Source of the DNA: Adiantum capillus-veneris | Lineage: Eukaryota > Streptophyta > Polypodiopsida > Polypodiales > Pteridaceae | Reading direction: 5' to 3' | NCBI GenBank assembly: GCA_014529385.2 | Contig: CM043956.1 | Location: forward strand, 87,907,721-87,971,720 | DNA length: 64,000 nt | Part shown: positions 1-11,048 of the stretch, piece after piece | Numbering within the stretch: position 1 is the first letter of the stretch | Layout: every line of letters starts with the position of its first letter | The notes under the pieces: model-generated | Told to the model about the DNA's origin: nothing | The model's input: only the letters and a program-made list of their open reading frames with translations | The model's database searches: none | Made by a program: the position numbers and the translations under genes

Positions 1-543
1 GCCTCAGAAGCCAACAATGGCAGACTTGGTATGTAGACTCAAGAAAGCTTTGTTTGGTCTAAAGCAAGGTTCAAGGCAGCGGTACATCAATTTTGATAAG
101 TACATTTGAACCCCAGGTTATGTATGGAGCCAAGAGGATCACTACATGTACACAAGGAGGTTGAATGATGGTTCCCTCATCATTCTCATCTTGTATGTGG
201 ATGACATGCTTATAGCTGGGAAGTCTAATAATGAGAATGCACTTCTCAAGGATGTCTGAAACAAGTAGTTTTCCATGAAATATTTGAGTGCTGCACATTA
301 TTTTCTTGGCATGTGTATCAAGAGCGATTGTAAGCATGGAATACTTGAACTATCACATGAAGATTATATTCACAAAACATGCAAGGGGGGAAAGCACTGA
401 GTAGCCCAATGGATGCATATGTAAAAATTAACAAGAACGTTTGTCCTAAATTGGATGCTGAAAAGGTAGAGATGGAAAAGGTGCCATATTCTTTGGTAGT
501 TGGCATCTCATGTTCACCATGGTTAGCATGAAACAAGATATTT
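1..543 (+). pseudogene. Ty1/copia reverse transcriptase remnant (5' piece)
   Basis: This is a decayed fragment of a Ty1/copia reverse transcriptase, the enzyme that copies element RNA into DNA. The plus strand reads KKALFGLKQ near the start, then the catalytic box LYVDDMLIAG at about 191-220, then YFLGM near 300 and HEDYIH near 358. These are in the order expected for the RT palm and connection of plant copia elements. Stop codons fall at about 107 and 257, and the frame is lost after about 380. The fragment stops near 543, just after a residue string matching the conserved motif before RNase H. The same domain resumes at about 5,278, so this is one copia copy split by 4.7 kb of later insertions. 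The gene continues left of the window. Confidence 0.85.
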
Positions 544-996
544 ATTAGGTGAAATTTGGACTCACAAAGGGGCCCTTTAAGGAGTTTGACTTTACCTCTA
601 TCTACCAAAACAGACACATCGATAAATTTTTGCAAAAACAAACTCCAAAGCTAGCGGAGGTTTGGCATTTTGAATGTCCTCTTCAAGTTCTATCAATTAA
701 TATATAGCACGCCATGAGATTTCTCATATTTTAGAAGATTCTGTTTTTGATTCACCTACGATGTGACAACTCCATCGGAATCTAAGTGAATCAAAAAAAG
801 AATCTTCTAAAATATGAGGAATCTCATGGCGTGCTATATATCAATAGATAGAGCTTAAAGAGGACATTCTAATTGTCAAAACTCTGCCAACTTTGGAGTT
901 TGATTGCAAGAAATTTATCCATGCGCCCGTTTTGGTAGAGAGGGGTAAAGTCAAACTCCTTAAAGGGCCCCTTTGTGAGTCCAAATTTCACCTAAT
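544..996. repeat. 453-bp inverted-repeat (foldback/MITE-like) element
   Basis: Two arms of about 215 bp, 544-757 and 784-996, are imperfect reverse complements separated by a 26-bp spacer. The outer ends ATTAGGTGAAATTTGGACTC and its complement pair exactly. Long inner blocks such as AGCACGCCATGAGAT also match. No open reading frame in it looks like a protein. It sits at the break point of the copia reverse transcriptase. A foldback or snap-back MITE is the likeliest origin. I could not define a convincing target duplication. Confidence 0.75.
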
Positions 997-1745
997 GTGC
1001 ATTTGCCGTGGGCGTATTGTAAGGTCTCTACTTTCGAATTTTACACAAGTTCTATTACGCATTTGAATTTTTTTAAACCATCACTTATTATTTAAGATAT
1101 TCAAGTTCAAATTATGAATCGTAGGCTGAGAAAACCTAGAATTTGAAATTTATGCTACAAAATTTTCACATGTTTAGCTATATGAATCATAATTAACTTA
1201 TTGTAAGATTTAGTTACTGATTGTAGAATTTTATTTTACTACTGTAAAGTTAATATAAGACTGTAAAGTTGAACTTAAAAATGTAAAGTAAATTATCATT
1301 AAGGAAATTAAAAAAATCATTATAAAGACAAAAGAATACACAGGGATGACAAATGAAGGCAGATGGACTCAGCTGGACTCACATAGGCGGGGACAAAGTG
1401 GGACACACTGTCACATGAAAAGGAGAGCCTAGTCTTGACTAATCTTAATGAGGGGGGGCTCTGTGGCCTTATCTTTTGATGATAATGACAAATTGGTCAA
1501 GCTGATGGGTACCACAAGGGTACCAAAAACGCGGGTATGATTTTTTAAAGGAAAAAATTAAAAAATTAAAAAAATTAGATTTTTTTTTTTGGGAAAAAAA
1601 AAGTTGGACATTTTCTTTTCTACTATAAATAGAGCATCCATGCTCACACTTTAAAACATAGAGATTGTCTCTATAGCGCTCACGAAGTGCTGCCACTTCT
1701 CTTACAAAGAAGACGTCCACAAACCAGTAAGAGAGCAAAAACTCT
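997..1745. other. Non-coding, AT-rich; possible LTR or promoter remnant
   Basis: I recognise no gene. A TATA-like TATAAATAG lies at 1,624-1,632 after a poly-T/poly-A stretch. It is followed by a CT/AG-rich leader-like segment, as in many plant LTR promoters. No PBS or paired LTR was found, so this stays tentative. Confidence 0.25.
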
Positions 1746-1933
1746 AGTGGATTAGTAAGGTACATATTAATTAAGATTCAATTAGCTTTAAGAAGGATGT
1801 GTGTGTGTGTGCTATCTCTTAATCTAATTTCTCTAATAGATTATTAAGATTCAATTCACTTTAAATATGATGTGTGTTTGCTATCTCTTACTCTAATTTC
1901 TCTAATAGATTAGTAAGATTCAATTAGTTTTAA
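1746..1933. repeat. Minisatellite, left part (about 70-bp unit with embedded TG runs)
   Basis: A unit of about 69-89 bp contains TTAGTAAGATTCAATTA, then a TTTAAGAAGGATGTGTG core, then CTATCTCTTACTCTAAT. AAGATTCAAT recurs at about 1,773, 1,846 and 1,915. The array continues at 3,268 on the far side of an inserted element. TG runs of variable length sit inside the unit. Confidence 0.8.
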
Positions 1934-3267
1934 CACTAGAATGATAACAGGACACTTTTATGTCCTTGGAAACTTTTGTGTCCTGTTAAGTGACCATTTT
2001 GCTTGAATTATTTGAAGAGTATGAAAATGATTTTCTAGGTGCTATATATCCACAAAGTTGCCTTATGAGCTGAAAAAAACATAGCATTTTTTTTGGAGTA
2101 TCCATCTCACCATTAACCTTACTCTTGCACAACATTTTTGAACCTAAACCGTGTGAAAAAACAGGTCCTGTTTTTGGCTTTTTTTCAATTTTTGGCAACT
2201 ATACCACTCTAAAGTTCACGTTTGTGACGTTTAGATGGCTAGAGGTTAGGCCTTCATAGTTCTCAACATGTTTTGATGCTTGTAGGGAGAGCTAAGTGTT
2301 AAAATTGAAAGTTATGACCAATTTACAAGAATTACATAATCCTGTTTTATTGCCAAAATTAGCACTTTTATGATTTTTTGGTGGCTTTCTTGATATCCAA
2401 ATTCAATTTTGATTGTGTAAGTGTAATGTATAACATAAAGCTAATCTTCCTTGAGTTTTGGGGGACCTAATATGCTATATAGAATAGTATATGATGATGG
2501 TTAAGTTTTTTGATTGCTGAAGAATACGATACATTTTAGAGTAGCAAGTATAACTTTCTCAATATTGCTAGTTTCTTGGGCCAATTGTGCATAATTTGTA
2601 GGTAGTAACCATATCTAATCAGAGACTACAGACTTGGCTAGATATTGAGTAGTTTCTATGGGTTTCTAGAGGTCATAATGCTAAACCCAGTTTTTTCATG
2701 TTTGCTGTATTTAGCACTTTGTCATTGCCCCAAAGGTTCCAATTGTAAGAGATCCATTATCCTTTTGACATGCTCCATGGCTCCTTTTGAATCCAAATGC
2801 CCAAAGGGAACTAAGAAAACATGTATATAGTATCTGTATTGAGCGTGACTATAGAAACTTTGATGATAGGTCCACAGAATGGCAAAAATGCAACTTTTTT
2901 GTACCTATTTTTTTGCCCAAAAAAAGAAGTGAGGTAAAAGCAACCATATATTTTGGTCACCAACCCATTGAAGTTAACAGGGCATTTTATGTCATGTCCT
3001 ACAAAAATCCCCACTCTTATTTATATGCAATCAACCATAAGAAATTGTTGTTTTGGGCAAAATGCACTGGTCCATCAACTTTGGAGGCTTGTAGTGACCA
3101 AGGGATGAGAAAAATTACAAGTTTCTCATTTTTCCATATGTAGTAGTTATTAAACTATAAGCTCATGAAAGGATTTTTCAAAATGAGTGGATCTACTATG
3201 GTTTTGGAAATTTTTCCCAAAACCCTGAAAGGACACTTTTATGTCTTGTTAGGTTACCATTCTAGTG
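1934..3267. mobile_element. Non-autonomous DNA element with piggyBac-like ends and TTAA target site
   Basis: The ends are inverted repeats: CACTAGAATGATAAC at 1,934-1,948 and the complement of CACTAGAATGGTAAC ending at 3,267. TTAA flanks both sides, at 1,930-1,933 and 3,268-3,271. The flanking minisatellite gives the empty site. Undamaged units read GTTTTAAGAAGGATATG, and the filled site reads GTTTTAA, then the element, then TTAAAAAGGATATG. A subterminal GGACACTTTTATGTC motif occurs at both ends. The 1,334-bp interior has no transposase-like ORF. Ends of the form CnCTAGAAnGATA with a TTAA duplication are the hallmark of piggyBac-type elements. A CACTA element is the alternative, but its 3-bp duplication does not fit. 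Confidence 0.65.
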
Positions 3268-3276
3268 TTAAAAAGG

Positions 3277-3308
<32 letters not shown>

Positions 3309-3620
3309 TATCTCTTACTCTAATCTCTCTAATAGATTAGTAAGATTCAATTAACTTTAAGAATGATGTGTGTTTGCTATCTCTTACTCTAATTTCTCTA
3401 ATAGATTAGTAAGATTCAATAAGTTTTAAGAAGGATATGTGTGTGTGTGTGTGTGTGTGCTATCTCTTACTCTAATCTTTCTAATAGATTGGTAAGATTC
3501 AATTAGCTTTAGAAAAGGATGTGTGTGTGTTCTCTTTTACTCTAATCTTTCTAATGGATTAGTAAGATTCAATTAACTTTAGAAAAGATGTGTGTGTATG
3601 TTTTCTCTTACTCTATTCTC
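3268..3620. repeat. Minisatellite, right part
   Basis: This continues the array broken at 1,933. AAGATTCAAT recurs at about 3,342, 3,411, 3,493 and 3,563. It includes two expanded TG runs, at about 3,282-3,307 and 3,439-3,459. Removing the 1,338 bp of insert plus duplication leaves seven units spaced 69-89 bp. Confidence 0.8.
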
Positions 3621-4080
3621 TCTAAGTATACCTACTCTCTCTAGTTAGTACATCTTCACTATTAACTTATGCATAGTTAATTGAAAGTTAATACATAAGA
3701 GAACTCATCATATTCTTATTATACATGATGAAATTCTCATTCAACAATTTTATTGTCAATTAGATTAAGTATAATTTTGAATAATACTAAAAATTGATTT
3801 AGTTGAGGTATAGAAATGGAAGTTAGAATTGGATTAGAAATGTCATGCATAAAAGTAATGCAGTCCTAAACTTTCACTCGTAGTTTACACACTTAATTTT
3901 TTATTAATCAAGATTAACAAATATTTGATGTATAGAAATTAGATATAGAACAACAACACTAAGTGTGAATCCGAGTTGGCGAGGGTTCAAATTACAGACT
4001 CTCTTTGGAAACAAGGAGATTACTAGGGAAATTGACCAATTTAAAGTTCTAAGTGTATAGCATAAGTGTAGTACAAAAAA
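3621..4080. other. Non-coding AT-rich stretch
   Basis: I see no gene or repeat structure I can name. A short GTTCAAAT motif near 3,987 resembles a tRNA/SINE B box, but no matching A box is present. Confidence 0.3.
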
Positions 4081-4203
4081 ATGGCTCCAAAGCATGCTCG
4101 AATCCAAGGCGCTAATGATCATGAAGCTTGTACAAGTAACGGTGGAACTCCTGCGGAACATGTTATGTCTCCACCAATCGGATCAATCGGAGCTATGGTA
4201 CAG
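4081..4203 (+). CDS. Possible first exon of an unidentified gene
   Basis: An ATG in good context (AAAAAAATGGCT) opens 41 codons beginning MAPKHARIQG. They run to GGTACAG followed by GTTAGT, a good plant splice donor. The peptide is Gly/Pro/His-rich and matches no family I know. Transposon genes and retroelement gag genes often begin with such a short basic exon. No following exon could be identified, so this is a weak call. It could simply be an open stretch in decayed DNA. Confidence 0.2.
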
Positions 4204-4898
4204 GTTAGTATTGTAGTTTCAAGTTATGCATCATTGCATATACGAGACCATAGAAATATATTATTTACCTTATGAAAAGATAACACAAACCGAAACCACA
4301 GGGCTTAACCCCAAGAAACTCGTCATATGTTTGACAAGTACGAAAGATTGTCTGGTTAAACTGGTTGCTATAGGAAAGAATTGTTGTCCAAAACCTTCGG
4401 TAGGGTTGCTCTCAAGTCTCTCTACTTATTAGCGTTGGTATTATGTGGCAGTTGCCGAGGTGTGAGATGACACCTAAGATGGCACCGCTGATGCTGTGGT
4501 GGGAGTACACCCAGATTAGCCCAGCTGGATACTGCAGTTTTGTTTTGCCGTGGCGTGAGGATGATGCCGCACCGTTGTTGCTATGGCAATAGTACGTCCA
4601 GATTAGCACAATGAGTACTTGTCGAGCGGTATGGGCCGCTCATGAGGACAAGGGTTTTTATAAATAATGCATATACTGATCGGACATAATAGCGCTAGTA
4701 GATATTCTTAAGTGAACCTAATCCAAGGGTTGTTGGTTTAAAATTGGACGAATTCTTGTTTGACTATTGTTTGTAATACTGTTTGAAGGGTTGTTTTAAC
4801 GAACCAGTATCATAAATAAAGTAAAGGAACATGTATGTTTAAACAGTGTGGTAGTAATTAGATAACAAAAGAAGGGTGAGTGTGGTGTGGAAAGTGGG
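4204..4898. other. Non-coding, locally GC-richer stretch
   Basis: I recognise no gene. From about 4,430 to 4,660 base composition rises to roughly even GC. Related phrases such as CAGATTAGC recur at about 4,512 and 4,610, suggesting a degenerate internal duplication. Confidence 0.3.
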
Positions 4899-5213
4899 AG
4901 AATGATACCCCGATGGTATCATTCTATGGATGGGTGGACCCGATGAGTCGGGTAACTTTCCAACGCTAGAAATTGTTCTTTTTTAAGTCATAAATCTTAA
5001 AAGAGACAAACCTTGGCGGCTGCGCTTCTGAAACATGGGGAAAAAAGCGCACAGGTTGGTCACTCTAAGATTTATACTTTTAGGTATAATTGATTATAGA
5101 TAGTTTTTAGATAGGGTTATGGTGGTCACGCTCCGCCATAGCGAGATAGGACCAATCCTTCACTAACGGTTCATGTCTGTGGCTACGTAGTAGCTAAGGC
5201 AATGTCCGTTGGT
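4899..5213. other. Dense cluster of stem-loops (possible structured RNA)
   Basis: Consecutive hairpins can be paired by eye. An 11-bp stem with a CCGAT loop lies at 4,899-4,925. A stem ACCCGA/TCGGGT lies at 4,938-4,953. A nested three-part stem lies at 4,987-5,077 (4,987-4,999 with 5,066-5,077; 5,005-5,013 with 5,053-5,061; 5,021-5,027 with 5,045-5,051). Further stems are 5,119-5,140, GCTAC/GTAGC at 5,182-5,194, and an outer pair at 5,161-5,169 with 5,206-5,213. No ORF spans it. Its identity is unknown. Confidence 0.5.
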
Positions 5214-5277
5214 TTTTCTTTTTCACGATTGGAGACCTATCAAAGGTACTCCGCTCCTCTCAAAAAGGGGCAGAGAC

Positions 5278-5832
5278 CTCACAGCATGGTTAGCATGTAT
5301 ATGGAAAATCCAAGTAAAAATAATTGGGAAGCAATGAAACATATCTTGAGATACATAAATGATTCAACCAGCAAGTGCTTACGCTTTGGGAACAATGATG
5401 CATCCATAGTTGGATACACTGATTCGGATTATGTGGGTTGTGTGGACACTTTGGCTACATTTTCTTGTTTGTTGAAGCGGTAGTATCTTGGAGATCATGT
5501 ATCCAAAATCGCACATTGTATTCCACCACTAAGGTTGAGTATGTTGCAGCTTTGAGTGCTAGCAAGGAGGCTGTATGGTTATCTCGTCTAGTGGGAGACC
5601 TTGGTATGAACCAGACTCCAGTGATACATTGTGGTATCATGTCTAGTGGGAGACCTTAGTTTACACCAGACTCCAATGTTACATTGTGTCAGCCAGAGTG
5701 TGATTGCATTAGAAAAGAACCCCGTGTTTCATTCCAAGTCAAAACACATTGAGGCTAGGTATCATGTGATGTGGGATATTTTTGCTAGCAAACACTTTGA
5801 TCTAGCTAGAGTTCACGGAGATGACAACCCTG
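5278..5832 (+). pseudogene. Ty1/copia RNase H remnant (3' piece)
   Basis: This is the continuation of the copia polyprotein cut at 543. It reads RYMENPSK-like residues, then WEAMKHILRYI, then GYTDSDYVG (DSDY at 5,421-5,432). A region resembling TTKVEYVAA follows, then SKHIEARYH, then DDNP at the right edge. These are the RNase H active-site and C-terminal motifs of plant copia elements. The frame changes several times. A 55-bp tandem duplication beginning at 5,586 and 5,641 repeats the GDLGMNQTP stretch and shifts the frame. The element is cut off exactly where the LTR of the next element begins. Confidence 0.85.
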
Positions 5833-6756
5833 TGTTACAAGATCAAATCACACCACCCATAAAGTGCATGCAATACAACCTAGATCAACATAATGTCAAT
5901 CGAGGACACAATTGACATGATAGGCACACAGAGGAAATCTCTTTAGCTTGTCAAGCTAAGACCATCCTACACATACAACACTACTCTTGAAGGCCAACTA
6001 AACCACAACCTAGAATCTCACTGCTCTCAACTACACAACCAACCTATATACACACAAACGAAAGGAAACTCACTAAACCATACCAGAATCATACAAAACT
6101 CAAGGAGCACCATCCCCTCACTAGGATACACCTATCACAAAGCCTCTACACCAAAAACCCTCGCTCTAAACACATTTTCATACGATGTGTATAAAGATAG
6201 AGCCGCATTTTTGAAGTGCCTATGTGTAGCTTATGTCGCCACCAATCTAATGACTACTTGCAAGCGAAAAACAGACATTGTTTGATATACTTACTGTCGC
6301 AAAGAGCTCGTAGATGCACGAGCCCATTCGCTCCGTTCCATATGGAATGCTTGGCGTTATTGTGTAGCTCTTGCGAAGGCTATCATGATGGTGAAGTCAG
6401 ATCCACAATGCAATTGACAAGATGGGTGTATCATGAGGATGAAGCTCACACGCACTCTCTTTCTCTCTCACACATAGTAGACGACAGCGCTAAACTTCAT
6501 ATATGACTATGTGTATTTACAAAAGTGACCTAGGTATCCTATATACTAAGGTTACCTTATGTTAACCATAAATAGAGTTTGAGGGGTCAAATGGATTAGT
6601 ATTTTTAATTTGGAAGTGCCATTGCACCCCAACTTATGCAACTAGACTACCTATTTATTACAAATGATGTTTATAACCATGATCTATAGCATTTCACAAC
6701 TCTCATAGAATAAGGCTTTGTAGAGTTATGTCATGTTGTTGACCCACTAGTCAACA
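5833..6756 (-). repeat. LTR 1 (3' LTR of element A)
   Basis: This 924-bp sequence matches 17,835-18,785 and 32,907-33,833 along its length, for example CACACCACCCATAAAGTG near the left end and GAGGGGTCAAATGG near the right. It begins TGTTAC and ends GTCAACA, the TG...CA form of LTRs. Its left edge abuts the copia RNase H remnant. The outer flanks of the three-LTR block show no matching target duplication. Confidence 0.85.
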
Positions 6757-6960
6757 CTCCACCCCTCCAAATTCATGTCGTCCCTGACATGAATTGGTGG
6801 TCAATTTCGGTGCGGTCTTTGTTGTTGCTTTGCTGATGTAAAGAAAGTATAGGTTGCAGCCTTTGCACAAGCTCGTCCTTTTCGTCCAATCCAATTCACA
6901 TGATTCAAGAAAATCATAATTGAAAACTAACGTCTGCCAATTTTGTGTCTTTCTCTTTGT
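6757..6960 (-). other. Polypurine tract and 3' end of element A
   Basis: Read on the minus strand, the bases just before LTR 1 are TTTGGAGGGGTGGAG, a good polypurine tract for plus-strand DNA priming. The preceding 150 bases are not clearly coding. Confidence 0.6.
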
Positions 6961-8620
6961 AGTAAGTGGGCTCATTGCAGTTAATGACTAACACATAGTT
7001 CGATCCTGGCTCAAAATACTCAGGTGCACGAGATACATGCGTAGATCTCCTCACTATCTGAGTGTGAGATTACGCTCTCTTGCAAGCTCTACAAGTGGTA
7101 GTAACATCACCAGTAGACTGAGTATTTTTCCAAATTTGTGGAGGTTACATCCTCAAATCTAAACCTTTTGATATTTGGCCTCTTTAATAGGCTATCTATG
7201 CATTTTAGACTCATTAAATATCACTTGTGAGCTATAATTAACCTTTCTAGATTCCAGGTGCCAGAGGCGATATCCCATTTGTTCATCTCCACCATAACCA
7301 ATGAAGATACACTTGTTATGACTCTACTCAAAAGGTGTGGGTTTACCTCTTGACCTTTTATGACAACCAAATCTACCTTACACACTATCCAAGAACCATT
7401 GCCAAAAATAGTAGTATAGCCTAGAGCATCAAGTTGACCAACAGACAAACTCTTAGTTAGTTTAGGAACATGTCTGACTCCACCAAGCATAAATTCAATG
7501 AGATTCATCATGTATATCTTGACATCTCCCATACCACATATATCAATTTGATAGGAATCTCCAAGCTTGGTTGAACCATGCATAGTAGTATATGTGGAGA
7601 ACCATTACCTATGGGGAGTAAAATGGAAGTTGGCACCTAAATCAATGATCCAATTTTGTGCATAACACTCATCAAGATCCAATAACGCATTTGTGCTCAA
7701 ACCAAAAGTGAAAACAAGCACATCTGTTGCACGTCAAAAACAACCTTTGGAGGTGCAGATTCAACAACATTGATTTCCTCTATCCTTACACTACTCTTTG
7801 GAGCATCAAACTTCACAATAGCTTTGCCCTTTTCACATTGTAAAACACAAAAATATATCTTTAAGTGGACTTTCTTACCGCAATGATAGAATTTTACATT
7901 TCTTTAGTCACAGCCTTGACTCTTTCTACAATTCTGGTGATTCTTATGATCGTGTGAACTTGGAGATTATAGCCACTTTCCATATATGCATCTCCATGTC
8001 CACCACTATCGAGAGATTGATGTCTAATCTCTTTAGTAAGCAATGTACTAGTAACATCACTAAACTTTAGTTTACCACCTGGTGCGGAGTGACTAATCAC
8101 AATATTGAATGTATCCCAAGAAGAAGGCAAAGAGCATAACAAGAAAATGGCCTTCATTTCATTATCAAAATCTAGCCCTTTTGGTGTCAGATGAGAAAAT
8201 GTGCTATTGAACTCATTCAAAGTGTGCACTAACACTACTACCTTCTTTAATATTGAAGAAAATTAGTTTTTTCATCCAAGAAAACTTGATAAAATCACTT
8301 TTTCCATCCCAAGGTGTGCATAGAGAATCCCAAAACTCTCGAGTTGTAGTCTTGTCCATAATCGTGAAGAATATGGTCTTGCCAAGATGTAATCGTGGCC
8401 ATAGCACAGGTATCCAGCTTTTCCCACTGATCATCACTGTAATCATTCTCTCTATGCTCTTTCAATGGCACTTTCAGGCCCTTGTTGACCAAGACATCAA
8501 GCATACGTTGCTTCCAAATCATAAAATTTTTGCTATGTCTTCGGTCTTTAGAAACTTTTGTTATCTGACGTCTACTCAGTTAACATTCCCCCCTTCCAAT
8601 TGTATTTATTTTTTCGTTGA
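6961..8620 (-). pseudogene. Ty1/copia gag-pol remnant (minus strand)
   Basis: Minus-strand reading gives copia domains in order. A gag N-terminal region with IWKQRMLDVLVNKGLK lies at about 8,460-8,525, followed by gag with WDTFNIVISHSAPGGKL (about 8,070-8,130). The gag-pre-integrase region contains VRHVPKLTKSLSVGQLD at about 7,425-7,475. A short segment matching the link between integrase and RT (RRSTHVSRAPEYFEPGS) lies at about 7,000-7,050. The integrase core between the last two is missing, so an internal deletion has occurred. A purine run followed by TGTTAACTGAG on the minus strand near 8,590 looks like another element's 3' tract and LTR edge. Confidence 0.8.
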
Positions 8621-9344
8621 ATTTGTTGATAGAGGTTCAATTTGCATCTTCATTGGTCCGAATATGTCTGATGTGAGAGATGATGTTGCATTTGTTCGTT
8701 GTAATAGCATAATGATGAGGCTGCTATCTATTTATGAAAAGTATGTACAAGAGAAGTAGAATGATGAGGTTCTAAGGTATTAGGGTCTAATACCTGGATA
8801 ACCAAAGGGAGAAAACCCAGTGGGAAAAAGTGCCTTTGGGATGCGCGTATTATTGGAGTACTTATTAGCATGGAAAATATTAATACTCCTCTTGTAACTC
8901 TACTATGAGGGCATATACTCTGAATATTGTCACAAAATATCACCAAAAAATGTAAAAATTCAATACAACTCACAAGACATTGCCCTCTAATATTCATATT
9001 ATTAGGTCCACATTTAGAATGCCTCCCCTCCTCTTATTTGGAGTCCTCCTTGATGACAGGGTATCACCAAGGGTATGTGTTGTGCTTGGGCAATCAAAAG
9101 TTGTGCCTATGAAGGCCTTGTAATGTAGCCCTATTATGCATACACAGTCAATGCATGGAAAAGACTTATGATGTGCAAGATGTGGGTATAAGAGTTTTCT
9201 TATTGGCATTTGTTGGCAAAGCTTCCTATTATAAGAAATGTGATGATCTTTGAAGCTCATGTGCCGTTCGCTTGATGGAAGGTTGTGGAGCTTTTTTTAT
9301 GGTTGGTATTTTTATTTGCCATTGTTCCTCAAAGTGGTTCTCTT
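8621..9344 (-). other. 3' untranslated region of element A
   Basis: No coding content is recognised. From about 8,887 to 9,344 it matches 19,233-19,690 in element B, including CTCTTGTAACTCTACTATG and GGGTATCACCAAGGGTATG. This shows the two elements share their 3' region. Confidence 0.55.
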
Positions 9345-10235
9345 CTAGCTATATTGTAATTGTAGGAGGAATTGAAAGTATTCAAGCGGCGATACAATGA
9401 CAATAGTTTTATTGGTTGCCTTTGGGACCCACTTATTTGTGATCCTTGGTTTTTTCTTTGGTTCTACTCGTCTAGGAGCCCATACTTGTCCTTGCTTTGT
9501 TTGTGTTTCAAGAGACTTCTTTGGGATCCACCTTGTCGTGGTGTGAGTCTTCAATGGTCTTTCCTTCAGTCCTTGTATGCTTGGTTGAGGACGAGATTTA
9601 GGCTTTGGGAGTTGACAACTTAACCATTTTGGAATCCAAATGAACCCCTAACCTCTTTCTACTTGAGTCAACTTCTTCAGAACCCAAATCTGATATGCGA
9701 AAGCTTGCGACTTTGTGACTTTCTTCAAATCGTTCTTGCATGCTTTGGCTGATTTCTTTTTGGCATTAGATCTTGTGATTTTTCATCAAAGGTCTTTGTC
9801 TTCTTGATCCATACTTGTTTTTGGCCAATCTGGCTCTTTGGTATCCCCATTTGTCAAACTTTTTGGTTCTGACTTGTTGTTCTTTTCTTTTGGCCTTCTT
9901 TGGTTGTTACTGAAGATGCGAGTGATGGTGATGACCTATGTTTCTGGTAGGGAATGTCATAAAAATCATCATTGTCACTGCTATCCTCAGCAAGGTTGCA
10001 TTCTAACACTTTCCCTTTGTGGTTTGGCTAGTTATGGAAAGTTACTGTCTCTTTGCTCTTGGGTTGTTATGTCTGGGACGACTTTTGTATCCACTTGACT
10101 AGAGCATCGGTAGCTCCTTGACATGGCTGTGCTCTTTTTGTTTGAGTTTTTACTTCATGTATAGGAGCCACATATGAGGATGCTTGTTGCAATTGCATTT
10201 CCACCGCGGATTTTGAAATCCACTTTTGATGCACT
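9345..10235 (-). pseudogene. Element A 3' ORF remnant with W-x-P-K repeats
   Basis: The minus strand has short frames rich in Lys, Thr and Gln. They carry repeated tetrapeptides of the form W-[IV]-P-K, seen as TRWIPKKS, VWAPRR and NKWVPKA. The region follows the protease-linker of A and is matched in B (20,100-21,200). Motifs of the same form end the post-integrase ORF of element C (QIWVPKAQ and QIWVPKTS). Similar W-V-P-K runs occur in plant Sirevirus-type gag proteins, so the motif alone does not identify a function. Many stops break the reading. Confidence 0.5.
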
Positions 10236-11048
10236 TTATTCTTCTAGGCAGTGACATTGGTTAGTGGTTTTTTGATCTAGACAATCATAAAACCACACAT
10301 TTGTTAAAGTTTTTCTTATGTCACCTGCTATGTCATTTGGATGTTTGTTGTTTGCATCTTCTTGAAGCTCCAAGTGTTCTACAGAGTCATAGAACTTGTC
10401 TTCTTCTTCATTTTCATTTTCTTGGATCACACTCACTGCAAAATAAGAAACGACATCATAGCCATTTTCATCACAAAACTTCGTTGTTGGATCATTTTGA
10501 ATTGTGCACACATCAAGAGTAGCCAAGATGTGTTTCCATTCAAGTGGCTCTAATTCTTCCTGAGGAAAGGGTTTTGTGATATAATTTTTATCTTCAATTT
10601 CCCTTTCTAGGATGCCTTCCTCTCGCTTTAAGCTTCCACATTGTGAAGCTCCACATATCCACGGTTCTTTAGGCTTAACCAACCATGCTGGAAGTTCTAA
10701 TCCTGCTACAGTAGCGGAATCAAACTCCTCCATAGGTGTTCTCATCACATCCCTGTAACTATGGTCCTTTAGATTTTTCCTTGTTGTGGTTTCCATATGT
10801 CTCAGGTAGATATGATCATAACCCAACTCTTGGACCATTTTCAATTGTCTCATGAATTCTTCCTAGAATGATGTCATAGTTGTTCTTCTTGCTAAAGTCA
10901 ACAATAGAAAAGGTTTGCTCATATTCAATGCCACAAAAAGTAACAACTGCTTTTTCTAGGAGTCCTATGGTTCATTCCATGTGTCCATTTGCAAGTTGTA
11001 GTTTCATCATTGTAGCCCTCAGTGCTGGTTTTCCCCATTTTTTATAGA
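10236..11048 (-). pseudogene. Element A retropepsin C-terminal half and linker
   Basis: The minus strand encodes a region matching the second half of the element protease and the conserved linker after it. The linker reads LKDHSYRDVMRTPMEEF, then PWICGASQCGSLK, then a WKHILATLDVC segment. Equivalents occur in element B (21,467-21,935) and in element C (39,730-40,230), where the linker leads on into RT. Here an acidic segment ends at a stop near 10,236 and no RT follows. Function is inferred from order: the protease would mature the Gag polyprotein. Confidence 0.7.

Noticed and set aside
1934-3267. CACTA (En/Spm) element, because the end reads CACTA
   Set aside because: CACTA elements duplicate 3 bp. 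The flanks here give a clean TTAA duplication and the ends extend to a piggyBac-like pattern. Not fully excluded.
1746-3620. CRISPR-like array
   Set aside because: The units are contiguous 70-bp minisatellite repeats without distinct spacers, in a eukaryotic setting.
3960-4000. SINE or tRNA B box (GGTTCAAAT)
   Set aside because: No A box at the right distance and no tRNA-like fold.
4938-4953. Hammerhead ribozyme, suggested by CCGATGAGTCGGG
   Set aside because: The conserved GAAA and the CUGAUGA spelling are absent, and no third stem can be placed. It is a simple hairpin.
4899-5213. Group II intron domain V or an organelle intron
   Set aside because: No domain V consensus (AGC catalytic triad in a 34-nt hairpin) is visible. 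Kept only as an unidentified structured region.
8253-8759. 168-codon plus-strand frame
   Set aside because: It is the antisense of copia gag, which reads clearly on the minus strand.
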